Assembly (NCBI RefSeq): GCF_900167455.1
Contig: NZ_FUWJ01000010.1
Coordinates: 158,817-222,816 of the forward strand
Source: Enhydrobacter aerosaccus
Lineage (GTDB): Bacteria; Pseudomonadota; Alphaproteobacteria; Reyranellales; Reyranellaceae
Reading direction: 5' to 3'
Length of the DNA stretch: 64,000 bases
Made by a program: the position numbers and the translations under genes. The first letter of the stretch is position 1, and each line of letters opens with the position of its first letter. This document shows positions 16,244-25,474 of this stretch, one piece after another. Below the pieces are notes generated by a model. It saw only the letters and a program-made list of their open reading frames with translations, searched no databases and was not told the origin of the DNA.

Positions 16244-16564
16244 TTATCGGAGTCGAGAGCGGAAAAGTCTATCCGCCACGAGAAAGACGATCACAATCGC
16301 TAAAGCATAGATAAAAACCCACATAAGGTCATCTACGGCGAACTCATGCTTAGCAAGGTCCTTTATAAATTCCATTGCGTTGCTAATAACCGCAATTACA
16401 AGAAATGCTATAAAAAGCCTTCTATATATCAACCCAAGATGACATCGGAAAAACAAAGAAAGATAGCGTGAATAATGTGGCCATCGCACCAGCCACACTG
16501 TGCAAAGGATCGCTGCAGAAGCTTCAACACCTAACTTTAGGTTCTGGAATTCGTCTCCCATCAT
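16244..16564 (-). CDS. Small predicted membrane protein
   Basis: A 106-residue frame with three likely membrane segments: ASAAILCTVWLVRW, LFIAFLVIAVISNAMEF and LMWVFIYALAIVIVFLVADRL. It ends in the basic RLFRSRLR. The surrounding DNA is visibly richer in A and T than the rest of the window, which suggests foreign origin. No family was recognised and there are no informative neighbours. The next 280 bp up to the DMT transporter gene hold only a short imperfect inverted repeat around CACCTGTAGGTG near 16652. Confidence 0.45.
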   Translation of the reverse strand: MMGDEFQNLKLGVEASAAILCTVWLVRWPHYSRYLSLFFRCHLGLIYRRLFIAFLVIAVISNAMEFIKDLAKHEFAVDDLMWVFIYALAIVIVFLVADRLFRSRLR

Positions 16565-16843
16565 TGATTTCGCTCTACCGTTATTTTGGCGGCCGCACTG
16601 CCGCTGGGGATACTGCCATATTTGATCCCCTATTATCGCTTGAGCCTCCCCACCTGTAGGTGAGGTTCAGACCTCCGTATGCGCCACCACCTGCTCCCCA
16701 CGATATACAGTAGCAAAGCGAGAGACGGCCGAAATCCGCAACTGCGATTTACCGATAAGCTCGTGCTGCTCCGCGATACCGAACCTGCCCACCAAATAGC
16801 CTCGCACCAACTCTGCTAGACTGCTCACGGAGGACGCACGGCG

Positions 16844-17911
16844 ATGACCAGGTTGCGATCATATTCGGGGCCGTCGATGGCAATCGCCTCGGCCATGCTG
16901 TTCGGGGCGAGCACGCCGCTGGCCAAGCTCCTCCTCGGCAGCGGCATCGATCCGTGGCTGCTCGCCGGCCTCCTCTATCTCGGCTCCGGCATCGGGCTCG
17001 GCATCTTCTACCTCGTGCGACGGGCCCGCGGTAATCCTCCGGCAGAAGCGTCGCTCCGACGCAGCGACCTGTCCTGGCTAGGCCTCGTCGTCCTCTTCGG
17101 CGGCGTCGTCGGACCGCTGCTGCTCATGATCGGCCTGTCGCACACGGCGGCTTCCGCCGCCACCCTTCTGCTCAACATCGAAGGTCTCGCGACCATGGGC
17201 ATCGCCTGGGTCGTGTTCAAGGAGAACGTCGACCGCTGGCTCCTCCTGGGGGCGCTGGCGATCCTCGCCGGCGCGGCGCTCCTGTCATGGCAGGGCGGCG
17301 GCACGGCCATCGGTCCGGGGGCGATCGCCATCATCGGCGCCTGCATCGCCTGGGGCATCGACAACAACCTCACGCGCAAGCTCTCGTCGGCCGACCCGGT
17401 TCAGATCGCCATGATCAAGGGGCTGGTTGCCGGGGCGACGAATCTGATCCTCGCCCTGTCCGGGGGCGCGAGCTTGCCGTCTCCCACCGCCGTTGCGGCG
17501 GCGGGCGCAGTCGGTTTCCTGGGCTACGGCGTCAGCCTTGTTCTGTTCGTCCTCGCCCTACGCCACGTCGGGACGGCGCGGACCGGCGCCTATTTCTCGA
17601 CCGCGCCGTTCATCGGTGCGGTCCTGGCGGTGGGCCTGTTCGGCGAACCGTTGACGGTTCGGCTCGTGGTGGCGGCGCTGCTCATGGCGGTCGGCCTCTA
17701 TCTCCACCTGGCCGAGCGGCACGCGCACGAACATCGCCACGAGGCGATCGAGCACAGCCATCGTCACGTTCACGACGAGCATCACCTGCACGAACACGGC
17801 CCAGCGGATCTGGCGGGAGAGCCGCACACGCATGTTCATCGTCATTCGGCCCTGACGCACCACCATCCTCACTATCCCGACCTGCACCATCGTCACGGTC
17901 ACGCCCATTGA
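16844..17911 (+). CDS. EamA/DMT-family transporter with a histidine-rich C-terminal tail
   Basis: A 355-residue protein. The first 290 residues contain two EamA repeats with about ten membrane segments (for example AMLFGASTPLAKLLL, and GALAILAGAALLSWQGGG after the VVFKENVDRWLLL motif). The last 65 residues are soluble and extremely rich in histidine (HAHEHRHEAIEHSHRHVHDE, later HHHPHYPDLHHRHGHAH), a likely divalent-metal-binding tail. A GGAGG ribosome site precedes the ATG. DMT proteins export amino acids, metabolites or metals; the tail hints at Ni, Co, Zn or Cu, but the substrate is not known. Confidence 0.85.
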   Translation: MTRLRSYSGPSMAIASAMLFGASTPLAKLLLGSGIDPWLLAGLLYLGSGIGLGIFYLVRRARGNPPAEASLRRSDLSWLGLVVLFGGVVGPLLLMIGLSHTAASAATLLLNIEGLATMGIAWVVFKENVDRWLLLGALAILAGAALLSWQGGGTAIGPGAIAIIGACIAWGIDNNLTRKLSSADPVQIAMIKGLVAGATNLILALSGGASLPSPTAVAAAGAVGFLGYGVSLVLFVLALRHVGTARTGAYFSTAPFIGAVLAVGLFGEPLTVRLVVAALLMAVGLYLHLAERHAHEHRHEAIEHSHRHVHDEHHLHEHGPADLAGEPHTHVHRHSALTHHHPHYPDLHHRHGHAH

Positions 17912-18044
17912 GGCCGCCGCCCTCCCGTCCGGCGCCAATGACCGGCCTGGAGGCGACGGCGCATCAATTGACGGCCTGCGCGTCATGGCACGGTGCATGC
18001 ACGGCATGACGGCGTCTTCTGCGATCGCGTCCGATGGAGGAACC

Positions 18045-19571
18045 ATGAGACAGCCAGGTCGTCGCGCCGCCGTCCTACTCGCCTGCTGGGCAGTGCTGCT
18101 GTCGATGTCCGGCGTCGCCCTGGCACAATCCACCCTGCGCATCGGGTTGGGCGACGATCCGGACGTGCTCGACCCCACCTTCTCGCGCACCTACACGGCG
18201 CGCATCGTCTTCTCGTCGATCTGCGACAAGCTGTTCGACATCGACGAGAAGCTGAACATCGTGCCGCAGCTCGCGCTCAGTCATGAGACCTCGGAGGACG
18301 GCAAGACCGTCACCATCAAGCTGCGCCCGGGCGTGAAGTTCCATGACGGCGAGGACTTCGACGCCGCCGCCGCCAAGTACAGCCTCGAACGTCACCTCAA
18401 CATGAAAGGCTCGTTCCGCAAGCCCGAGATCTCGGCCATCGACTCCGTCGAGGTGGTCGATCCCCTGACCATCAAGCTGCATCTCAAGGCGCCCTTCTCG
18501 CCGCTGCTGGCCCAGCTCACCGACCGCGCCGGCATGATGGTGGCGCCCAAGGCCGCCGAGGCGGCGGGCGACAAGTTCGGCCTGCATCCGGTCTGTGCCG
18601 GCCCCTACAAGTTCGTCGAGCGCGTGCAGCAGGACCGCATCGTGGTCGAGAAGTTCGCCGACTACTGGAACAAGGACAACGTCTTCATCGACAAGATCAC
18701 CTACCTGCCGATCGTCGATGCGACGGTGCGCCTGGCCAACCTGCGCTCGGGCGGGCTCGACCTGATCGAGCGTGTGCTCGCCACCGACATCAAGACCGTG
18801 CGCGAGGACAAGAAGCTCAGCCTCAGCAAGGCCGTATCGCTGGGCTGGTTCGGTCTGCTCATCAACGTCGCCAACGGCCCCAAGGCGGACAATCCATTAG
18901 GCAAGGACCCGCGCGTGCGTCGCGCCTTCGAGCTGTCGCTCGATCGCGAGGCCCTCAACCAGGTCGTGTTCAACGGCGAATTCGTGCCGGGCAATCAATG
19001 GGTCAGCCCGCAGAACCCGTACTATCAGCAGAAGTTCCCGATTCCCAAGCGGGACATCGCCAAGGCCAAGGCGCTGCTCAAGGAAGCCGGCGTCAATGGG
19101 CGGATACCGATCGACTTCATGGTCAACAACACGCCCGAAACGCGGGCCGTGGCCGAGGTCGTGCAGTCGATGGCGGCGGAGGCGGGTTTCGATCTCAAGA
19201 TCCGCGTCACCGAGGTCGCGACGGCCCTGAAGACCGCGGAGGACGGCGATTTCCAGCTCTACGAGAACACCTGGAGCGGCCGCAGCGACCCCGACGGCAA
19301 TTCGATCATCTACCAGGCCTGCGGCGCGCCGCAGAACATGGGCCATTACTGCGACAAGGAGGTCGATGCCTTGCACCAGCAGGCGCGGGCCGCCAGCGAC
19401 GTCGCCGCGCGCAAGGCCATCTACGAAAAGCTCACCGAGCGTTTCCTGGCCAACGGCTGGATCATCTATCTCTACCACCCGCAGGTGCTGATCGCGCACA
19501 CCGACCGGCTGCAGGGCTACACGCAACGCCCCGATGGATTGGTGCGGGTGGTCGGCCTCAAGCTGAAATAG
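18045..19571 (+). CDS. Periplasmic substrate-binding protein of an ABC transporter (SBP_bac_5, peptide/nickel type)
   Basis: A 508-residue exported binding protein. The start ATG 18045 follows a GGAGGA ribosome site and a signal peptide ending near GVALAQS. The mature protein starts TLRIGLGDDPDVLDPTFSR, and has the family signature around LALSHETSEDGKTVTIKLRPGVKFHDGEDF, then AGPYKFVERVQ and RVRRAFELSLDREALN. The family binds oligopeptides, nickel chelates, glutathione or opines. No permease or ATPase gene is adjacent, so this is an orphan receptor in the window. It is convergent with the TauE-like gene. Confidence 0.9.
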   Translation: MRQPGRRAAVLLACWAVLLSMSGVALAQSTLRIGLGDDPDVLDPTFSRTYTARIVFSSICDKLFDIDEKLNIVPQLALSHETSEDGKTVTIKLRPGVKFHDGEDFDAAAAKYSLERHLNMKGSFRKPEISAIDSVEVVDPLTIKLHLKAPFSPLLAQLTDRAGMMVAPKAAEAAGDKFGLHPVCAGPYKFVERVQQDRIVVEKFADYWNKDNVFIDKITYLPIVDATVRLANLRSGGLDLIERVLATDIKTVREDKKLSLSKAVSLGWFGLLINVANGPKADNPLGKDPRVRRAFELSLDREALNQVVFNGEFVPGNQWVSPQNPYYQQKFPIPKRDIAKAKALLKEAGVNGRIPIDFMVNNTPETRAVAEVVQSMAAEAGFDLKIRVTEVATALKTAEDGDFQLYENTWSGRSDPDGNSIIYQACGAPQNMGHYCDKEVDALHQQARAASDVAARKAIYEKLTERFLANGWIIYLYHPQVLIAHTDRLQGYTQRPDGLVRVVGLKLK

Positions 19572-19597
19572 CCGGTCCGTCCCGGCGGGCGCGGGCG

Positions 19598-20350
19598 TTA
19601 CCCGAAGAGCGCCTGCAGTGGCATCAGCGTATCGGCGATCATCTTGGCGGCAAAGAACGTGATGCCGGCCTTGAGGGCGACAATACCCAGTCTTTCGGGA
19701 ATTCGATCTCGAAAGAATCCGCCGACATAGGAGCCGGCGGCCGAGGCCACGATCATCAGTCCCGCCAGCTGCCAATAGCGCAGGAAGGGAAAACCCGCGG
19801 CGACGAACGCCGCGACCTTGAGACCGTGCAGCACGCTCATCTGCATGGCATGGGTCACGATCACCCGATTCTTGGGCAGGCCCTGTTTGATCAGAACCGG
19901 CTGGGAGAGCAGTCCGACGCTCGCCACGAACAGCGACAGGAACGTCTGCACGAAGGCGATCGAGAAGAAGCTGGTGAGGACGCGGCCCAACCTGTTCACC
20001 AGAGTGGTCCACGTGCAGAGCAGGATGAAGCCGCCGAGCAGGGCGGACAGGAAGAGATCCGGCAGTTTGCCGATGAAGAAGTAGCCGAGCGCTCCGCCGA
20101 GACAGGCGCCTGCCAGATAGGCCGGCAACAGCCGGGTATCGGCGTTGCGGTAATCAAAGACGAACCGGCTGCCATTGCTGACGAGCTGGGTCAGCCCGTG
20201 CAACGGGACCACGGCCGCCATCGGCATGAAGGACGGCATGACGGAGAGCAATCCCAGCCCGCCGCCGATGCCGACGGCCGCCGTCAGCAGCGACGTCAGG
20301 AAGCTTGCCGCCGACAGGCTGGCGATCGCTTCCATTCCCGGCCCCGCCAT
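19598..20350 (-). CDS. TauE/SafE-family membrane protein
   Basis: A 250-residue, roughly eight-helix permease of the sulfite exporter TauE/SafE family. The first half has SFLTSLLTAAVGIGGGLGLL and PLHGLTQLVSNGSRF, and the second half repeats the pattern with VIVTHAMQMSVLHGLKVAAF and GSYVGGFFRDRI. The start is placed at ATG 20350; the frame is open further upstream, but that part is arginine-rich and not membrane-like. Substrates in the family include sulfite, sulfoacetate and other anions. The neighbouring TauD-like oxygenase would fit organosulfur metabolism, but that is speculative. Confidence 0.8.
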   Translation of the reverse strand: MAGPGMEAIASLSAASFLTSLLTAAVGIGGGLGLLSVMPSFMPMAAVVPLHGLTQLVSNGSRFVFDYRNADTRLLPAYLAGACLGGALGYFFIGKLPDLFLSALLGGFILLCTWTTLVNRLGRVLTSFFSIAFVQTFLSLFVASVGLLSQPVLIKQGLPKNRVIVTHAMQMSVLHGLKVAAFVAAGFPFLRYWQLAGLMIVASAAGSYVGGFFRDRIPERLGIVALKAGITFFAAKMIADTLMPLQALFG

Positions 20351-20387
20351 TACGCCGACGCCGTGCCGGGCACGGCGACGTCTGCCT

Positions 20388-21314
20388 TCACGCGCTCGCC
20401 CGGATGCCGATCGAGCGCGGAGGCGCCATCCGCGCTGCAATCGCCGGAGGCCGAATGTCATAGGCCTCGAAGCGCTTGAGCGCCCGTCGCTCGCGATGCT
20501 GGTCCGCCGCGTTTCTCAGCACCGGCAGACGATCATAAGCCAGCCAGACGCGCCGCAACTTGCGCTCCTTGCCCTCGCCGCCATCGCTGAACGAATCCCG
20601 GCCGTGCAGCATGCGATAGTTGTCGATCACCACGATCTGGCCCTTCGCGAGCGCGAGCCGGACCTGGTATCTCGGGTTCGAGAAATAGTTGCGCTGAAGA
20701 TTGTGGAAGGCCTCGCTGGCCCAGTCCGCAATGTAGGCCGTTGAATCGTAGCGGAAGCGCAGCATGATCGCGCCGTCGTCGAGACATTCGAACACCGCCC
20801 GATCCAGCGCGATCTGGTCGTCCCGGCAATAGCTGACGCAGCCCTTGGTCGACAGGATCTTCAGATCGCCGGGATTTTCCCGCGCCAGGTCGTCGTACAC
20901 CTGTTGAACATCGATGAGGATGCTGTCCCCGCCTGCCGCCGCGCTTTGCCAGCATTGCAGAACCAGCATCTTCGGCGGCAGGAGCTGGATATACTTTCCG
21001 TCGCGATGCACCAACCCATGCAGATACGAACCGTCCGTGTGCGGCATGAATTCATCGGAGGTTATGCCGGAATATTCCGAGCGAAACTTTTCCCAATCGC
21101 GGTTCACGATGGTTTCGGTGCTGATGCCGACAAGTCCATTGGCGTCGGCGCGAATATGCGTCTGAACATTGCCGAAATGCTCGGCGATCTCCTGCAGCGT
21201 CGACGTTTCGGCGTCCCAGGCATCGATGATGGCATAACCGCACGAGGCGACATGGTCGGCGATATGGCCGTAACGGTCGGCGAAGCTTTCGCGCGTGGAG
21301 CAGAAGAAAACCAT
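20388..21314 (-). CDS. Fe(II)/2-oxoglutarate-dependent dioxygenase (TauD/TfdA family)
   Basis: A 308-residue oxygenase of the TauD/gamma-butyrobetaine hydroxylase fold. Iron ligands are the HxD pair in FMPHTDGSYLHG and the distal histidine in YRMLHGRDSF; the 2OG-binding arginine is in RRVWLAYDRLP. ATG 21314 is chosen because the preceding part of the open frame is not domain-like; 21413 is an alternative. Substrates in this family include taurine, aryloxyalkanoates, clavaminate precursors and betaine-like compounds. It is transcribed away from a two-component system with a 176-bp shared upstream region. Confidence 0.85.
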   Translation of the reverse strand: MVFFCSTRESFADRYGHIADHVASCGYAIIDAWDAETSTLQEIAEHFGNVQTHIRADANGLVGISTETIVNRDWEKFRSEYSGITSDEFMPHTDGSYLHGLVHRDGKYIQLLPPKMLVLQCWQSAAAGGDSILIDVQQVYDDLARENPGDLKILSTKGCVSYCRDDQIALDRAVFECLDDGAIMLRFRYDSTAYIADWASEAFHNLQRNYFSNPRYQVRLALAKGQIVVIDNYRMLHGRDSFSDGGEGKERKLRRVWLAYDRLPVLRNAADQHRERRALKRFEAYDIRPPAIAARMAPPRSIGIRASA

Positions 21315-21490
21315 CAATGCCGTCTCCAACGATAGATCATCGTTGCGAGGGATAGAGCGCCATCGCTGACGCAACGCTGACCGCCCAGTGACATTCTTTG
21401 GACCCGAGTTCACTCAGGATGCGATTGCAGTTGTTGCGCAAGGCAGCGTGCGTTCGTGACTCCATTTCCGCAGCGGCTATAGTCGAACGC

Positions 21491-22171
21491 ATGCGATTGC
21501 TTGTCGTCGAAGACAATCAGAAGCTCGCCGGACTGATGGCGAAGCGACTGGTCGAGAATCTCTATTCGGTCGATGTCGTGGAGACGGTCGACGATGCGCG
21601 CGCCGCGGTTCAGCTGGTGGACTACGACCTCATCCTGCTCGACCTCTCCCTGCCCGACGGGGACGGCGTCGAGATCCTGCGATCGCTGCGCCGCTCCGGC
21701 CGCACGACGCGCGTCTTCGTTTCGACCGCGCGCGCCGATGTCGTGCAGCGTATCGAGATGCTCGACGAGGGCGCCGACGATTATCTCGTCAAGCCATTCG
21801 CCCTGGACGAGCTGCTGGCGCGCATTCGCGCCCTGCTGCGGCGATCGAGCGAGGCCCGACACCCTGTCCTGGAGGCCGGCCGGCTGTCCCTGGATGTCGG
21901 GTCACTGACCTTGCGCGTGGGCGGACAGATTACGTCCCTGCCGCGCCGGGAGCTCGGCGTTCTCATGGCTCTCCTTCTCAACCAGGGCCGGCTGGTGCCG
22001 CGGCGCAAGCTCGAAGAGGCGATCTATTCCTTCGACGCCGACGTCACCCCAAATGCGATCGAAGCCGTCGTGTCCAGACTTCGCCGCCGCCTCGAGGCGC
22101 TCGACGCGGGCGTGGCGATCACGGCGATGCGCGGGCTGGGCTATATCCTCGCACAAAGCGGCACGGCATGA
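21491..22171 (+). CDS. OmpR-family response regulator
   Basis: A 226-residue regulator. The receiver domain begins MRLLVVEDNQKLAGLM and has the phospho-acceptor D51 in LILLDLSLPDGDG, the conserved T in FVSTARAD and the lysine in DDYLVKPFALDELLAR. The winged-helix DNA-binding domain covers residues about 130-222 (SLPRRELGVLMALLLNQGRL, VSRLRRRLEAL, AMRGLGYIL), similar to TctD and QseB. ATG 21491 starts the receiver exactly. The stop overlaps the kinase start (ATGA), so the two proteins form one coupled pair. Confidence 0.93.
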   Translation: MRLLVVEDNQKLAGLMAKRLVENLYSVDVVETVDDARAAVQLVDYDLILLDLSLPDGDGVEILRSLRRSGRTTRVFVSTARADVVQRIEMLDEGADDYLVKPFALDELLARIRALLRRSSEARHPVLEAGRLSLDVGSLTLRVGGQITSLPRRELGVLMALLLNQGRLVPRRKLEEAIYSFDADVTPNAIEAVVSRLRRRLEALDAGVAITAMRGLGYILAQSGTA

Positions 22172-23580
22172 TCCGGGGGCGTCTCCGGAAGCTCTCCCAC
22201 CAGTTGGCCTTTGAAATGGTGGTCGTGACCCTCGCGGTCTTCACCGTTCTGGTCATCGTTACCATCGGCTACTACTTCCTGGACAAGCCGGAGCTGCGCC
22301 GGCTGACGCTCGAGATGCAGGTCCGTCATATCGTCGACGCCATGCGTCGAGGCGACGATCCGACGGCATGGGAGCCTTACAGGCGCTATCCGAAGTCCTA
22401 CGGCTTCCGCGTCTTCAATCACCGACAGGCGTTCCAGCGCAGCATCATCGCCCAGGCAAACCCCGAGTTGCTGCAGTCGCTCGAAACGGACGCCAAGGGA
22501 CCGGCCGTGAATGCCGCCGCCGGTCGCGACCTCCTGAGCGGCGTCACCTCGATCACAACGGCGGACATCGACGGGGATGGCGAATCGGAGAATGTCTGGC
22601 TGATGACGGGTCGCAGCGAAGTCGGCGGTCACATCTACTGGGTGCAGGCGGCGATGGTGGACGATCCGGCCTGGCAGTGGAGGAGCGTCCTGGCCGGAGA
22701 GCTGATCGATCATGCCGTCGTGCCGACACTCTTCATCGTCCCGGCGCTCATGCTGGCCGTGTACTTCGCCGCCCGCCGAGCATTGCGGCCACTCAATCGC
22801 GTGGCCAGCCAGGCCAGCGAGCTGGGCGATGCGCTCACCTCCGGCCGGCCTTTCACACGTCTCTCCGGGGAAGGCCTGCCGCTCGAGTTCGACGGGGTGG
22901 TGTCGGGCATCAACGCGATGCTGACCAAGCTCGACCGCTCCCTGGCGCTGCAAAAGGAGTTCACCTCCGACGTCGCCCATCAGCTCAGGACACCCCTCGC
23001 TGTTCTGCTGCTGGAGGTCTCCGAGCTGCCGCCGGGAGAGGTCCGCGATCGCATCAGCCAGGAACTGGGGGACCTCGCGCATCTGGTCAACGAGCTGCTG
23101 AATTTCGCCCAGGCCGAAGATGCGATGGCACGCCAGCGTTACGACGTCGATATTGGCGGTGTCGCCAGAAAGGTATGCGAGGATCTCGCCGACGCGGCCT
23201 TCCGCTCCGGCAAGCAGATCGAACTGGACGAGCCGTTAACGAATGTCGTGGTGTCCGGCCATCCTGTCCTCATCGACGTGGCGATCCGCAACGTCGTGGA
23301 GAATGCGATCAAGCTGGCACCGCCGCGCTCGACCATCTCGATAAGGGTCGATGCGGACCGCACTGTCATTGTCGAGGACCGCGGACCGGGCGTCCCGGAT
23401 ACCCAGAAGGAGCTGATCTTCCGACGCTTCTGGCGAGGCGACAAACCGCGCACGCTCGGGAGCGGCGTCGGCTTGGCGCTGGTCAGGCGCATCGCCTTCC
23501 TGCACGGAGGAGATATCCATGTCGAAGACCGGCCGGGCGGCGGCGCCCGTTTCGTCATCGCGCTCGGCCTCGCGGCCTGA
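22168..23580 (+). CDS. Sensor histidine kinase
   Basis: A 470-residue inner-membrane kinase coupled to the response regulator by a 4-bp overlap. A membrane segment lies near residues 14-40 (VVVTLAVFTVLVIVTIGYYF) and a second near 187-205 (ALMLAVYFAARRAL). Between them is a periplasmic sensor of about 145 residues containing a DIDGDGESENV segment. A HAMP linker leads to the phospho-acceptor H271 in TSDVAHQLRTPLAVLL. The ATP-binding domain has NVVENAIKLAP, EDRGPGVPD and GSGVGLALVRRIAFLHGG. TctE/QseC-type organisation suggests sensing of a small periplasmic ligand; the signal is unknown. Confidence 0.92.
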   Translation: MIRGRLRKLSHQLAFEMVVVTLAVFTVLVIVTIGYYFLDKPELRRLTLEMQVRHIVDAMRRGDDPTAWEPYRRYPKSYGFRVFNHRQAFQRSIIAQANPELLQSLETDAKGPAVNAAAGRDLLSGVTSITTADIDGDGESENVWLMTGRSEVGGHIYWVQAAMVDDPAWQWRSVLAGELIDHAVVPTLFIVPALMLAVYFAARRALRPLNRVASQASELGDALTSGRPFTRLSGEGLPLEFDGVVSGINAMLTKLDRSLALQKEFTSDVAHQLRTPLAVLLLEVSELPPGEVRDRISQELGDLAHLVNELLNFAQAEDAMARQRYDVDIGGVARKVCEDLADAAFRSGKQIELDEPLTNVVVSGHPVLIDVAIRNVVENAIKLAPPRSTISIRVDADRTVIVEDRGPGVPDTQKELIFRRFWRGDKPRTLGSGVGLALVRRIAFLHGGDIHVEDRPGGGARFVIALGLAA

Positions 23581-23624
23581 CCGACAACGGCGCCGACGTC
23601 AGAGCCTGGCCGCTTGCCGCCAGA

Positions 23625-24794
23625 CTAGTCCTGGCTGGCCCACTCGATCATGCGCCGCATGAAGCCCTCGCAGGCCTCGATCTGCGAGGCGAGGATGAAT
23701 TCGTTGGGCTGGTGCGCCTGGGCGATGTCACCCGGGCCGCACACCACGGTCGGAACGCCCAACGTCTTGCGGAAGATGCCGGCCTCGGTGGCATAGACCA
23801 CGCTACCGGCCGTGTTCGAGCCCGACCAGCGGGCGGCCAAGGCCTTGGCTTCGTCGTTGCCCTCGGCCGAGAAGGCCGGAGTCGAGGAGCGCAGCACCGT
23901 CTCGATGGTGGCCGCCGGATGCTTGGCCTTCATCTTCGGCAGCAGGTATTCCTTCAGCCACTTCTGCGCCCGCTCGCCGAGCTCCTCGATCGGCTGGGTC
24001 GGCAGTTCGCGATAGCCCCACAGCACCTCGCATTCGCGCGCCAGGATATTGCCGGCCGTGCCGCCCACGATGGTGCCGACATTGAAGGTCGCCGCCGCCG
24101 GCATGAATTCGCTGTTCTTGGGCGCCGCGGCCTCGAGCTCCTCCTGCACCTGGTTGAGGTAGTGGACGAACTCAGCGGCGAAATGGATGGCGCTGACGCC
24201 GAGATGGGTCATCGAGGAATGCGCCTCGAACCCGGTGAACTTGGTGATGTAGATCTGCGTGCCCTTGTGCGCGTGCACGACCGTCATCATGGTCGGCTCG
24301 CCGATGATGACGGCGCGCGGCTTGGGAACCTCGGCCGCCATCCGTGCCGCCAGCGAATGCGCACCGAAGCAGCCCACTTCCTCGTCATAGGACAGGGCGA
24401 AGTGGACCGGCTTCTTCAGCTTGGCCTTGAGGAATTCCGGCAGCATGGCGAGGCCGATGGCGGAGAACGCCTTCATGTCGCAGGTACCGCGGCCGTGATA
24501 CTTGCCGTCCTTGAGCGTCAGTGTCCACGGATCCGTCACCCAGGGCTGGCCATCGACGGGCACCACGTCGGTATGGCCCGACAGCACCACGCCGCCCGCG
24601 ACCTTGGGCCCAACGGTGGCGAACAGGTTGGCCTTGGAGCCGTCCTCGTTGGGCACCAGCTTTGAGTCGACGCCATGGCCCTTGAGGTAGCCCTGCACGT
24701 ACTCGATCAGCGCCAGGTTGGAATTGCGCGAGGTGGTGTCGAATGCCACGAGACGACGCAGCATTTCGACCGAATCGACGGTCTCTCCAGCCAT
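23625..24794 (-). CDS. argE: Acetylornithine deacetylase
   Basis: A 389-residue M20-family zinc hydrolase that removes acetate from N-acetylornithine. The first metal motif is LSGHTDVVPVDGQPW, the bridging-aspartate region is YHGRGTCDMKAFSAIGLAML, and the general-base glutamates are in YDEEVGCFGAHSL. GEPTMMTVVHAHKG and EAHSSMTHLGVSAI follow, typical of ArgE rather than DapE. With argD and argF elsewhere in the window it completes a linear arginine route, though M20 enzymes are hard to assign exactly. The folE gene lies 25 bp upstream in the same direction. Confidence 0.85.
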   Translation of the reverse strand: MAGETVDSVEMLRRLVAFDTTSRNSNLALIEYVQGYLKGHGVDSKLVPNEDGSKANLFATVGPKVAGGVVLSGHTDVVPVDGQPWVTDPWTLTLKDGKYHGRGTCDMKAFSAIGLAMLPEFLKAKLKKPVHFALSYDEEVGCFGAHSLAARMAAEVPKPRAVIIGEPTMMTVVHAHKGTQIYITKFTGFEAHSSMTHLGVSAIHFAAEFVHYLNQVQEELEAAAPKNSEFMPAAATFNVGTIVGGTAGNILARECEVLWGYRELPTQPIEELGERAQKWLKEYLLPKMKAKHPAATIETVLRSSTPAFSAEGNDEAKALAARWSGSNTAGSVVYATEAGIFRKTLGVPTVVCGPGDIAQAHQPNEFILASQIEACEGFMRRMIEWASQD

Positions 24795-24819
24795 GATGGA
24801 TCAGATGCTCTTTCGAAAA

Positions 24820-25446
24820 TCAGAGGGATGAGCGGCCGATCATAGTCAGGAATTCGCGCCGGGTCTCGCCATTGTTGCGGAAGGCCCCCAGCATGCGGCT
24901 GGTCACCATCGCCACATCGGACTTGTGGACTCCACGGGTCGTCATGCACTGGTGGGCGGCCTCGATGACGACCGCCACGCCGCGCGGCTGCAGCACGTCC
25001 TGCAGCGTGTTGGCGATCTGGGCCGTGAGCTTCTCCTGAATCTGCAGCCGGCGGGCATAGGCATCGACCACGCGTGCGAGCTTGCTAATCCCGACCACGC
25101 GCCGGTCTGGCAGATAGCCGATGTGAACCTTGCCGATGATCGGCACCATATGATGCTCGCAATGCGATTCGAGGCGGATGTCGCGCAGCATCACGACCTC
25201 GTCGTAGCCCTCGACCTCCTCGAACGTCCGCTGCAGCATCTCGCGCGGATCCTCGTCGTAGCCGGCGAAGAACTCCTCGTAGGAGCGCACGACGCGATCG
25301 GGCGTTCCGACCAGCCCTTCGCGGTCGGGATCGTCGCCGGCCCAGAGGATCAGCGTACGCACCGCCGCCTCCGCTTCCTCGCGCGAAGGACGGGAAACGC
25401 CGGTGGCCATCGAGACCATGGCACTCTTCTTCAGGATCCTGTTCAT
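24820..25446 (-). CDS. folE: GTP cyclohydrolase I
   Basis: A 208-residue enzyme that converts GTP to dihydroneopterin triphosphate, the first step of folate synthesis. Zinc ligands lie in RLESHCEHHMVPIIGK and in AHQCMTTRGV. The substrate-binding QIQEKLTAQIA and VGISKLARVVDAYARR are intact. The length is normal. The first nine residues (MNRILKKSAMVS) may be followed by a better internal start, but ATG 25446 is used. The gene lies in a co-directional run with apaG and argE. Confidence 0.95.
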   Translation of the reverse strand: MNRILKKSAMVSMATGVSRPSREEAEAAVRTLILWAGDDPDREGLVGTPDRVVRSYEEFFAGYDEDPREMLQRTFEEVEGYDEVVMLRDIRLESHCEHHMVPIIGKVHIGYLPDRRVVGISKLARVVDAYARRLQIQEKLTAQIANTLQDVLQPRGVAVVIEAAHQCMTTRGVHKSDVAMVTSRMLGAFRNNGETRREFLTMIGRSSL

Positions 25447-25474
25447 TGATCTCTCTCCGCTCCGTCTGGACGGG

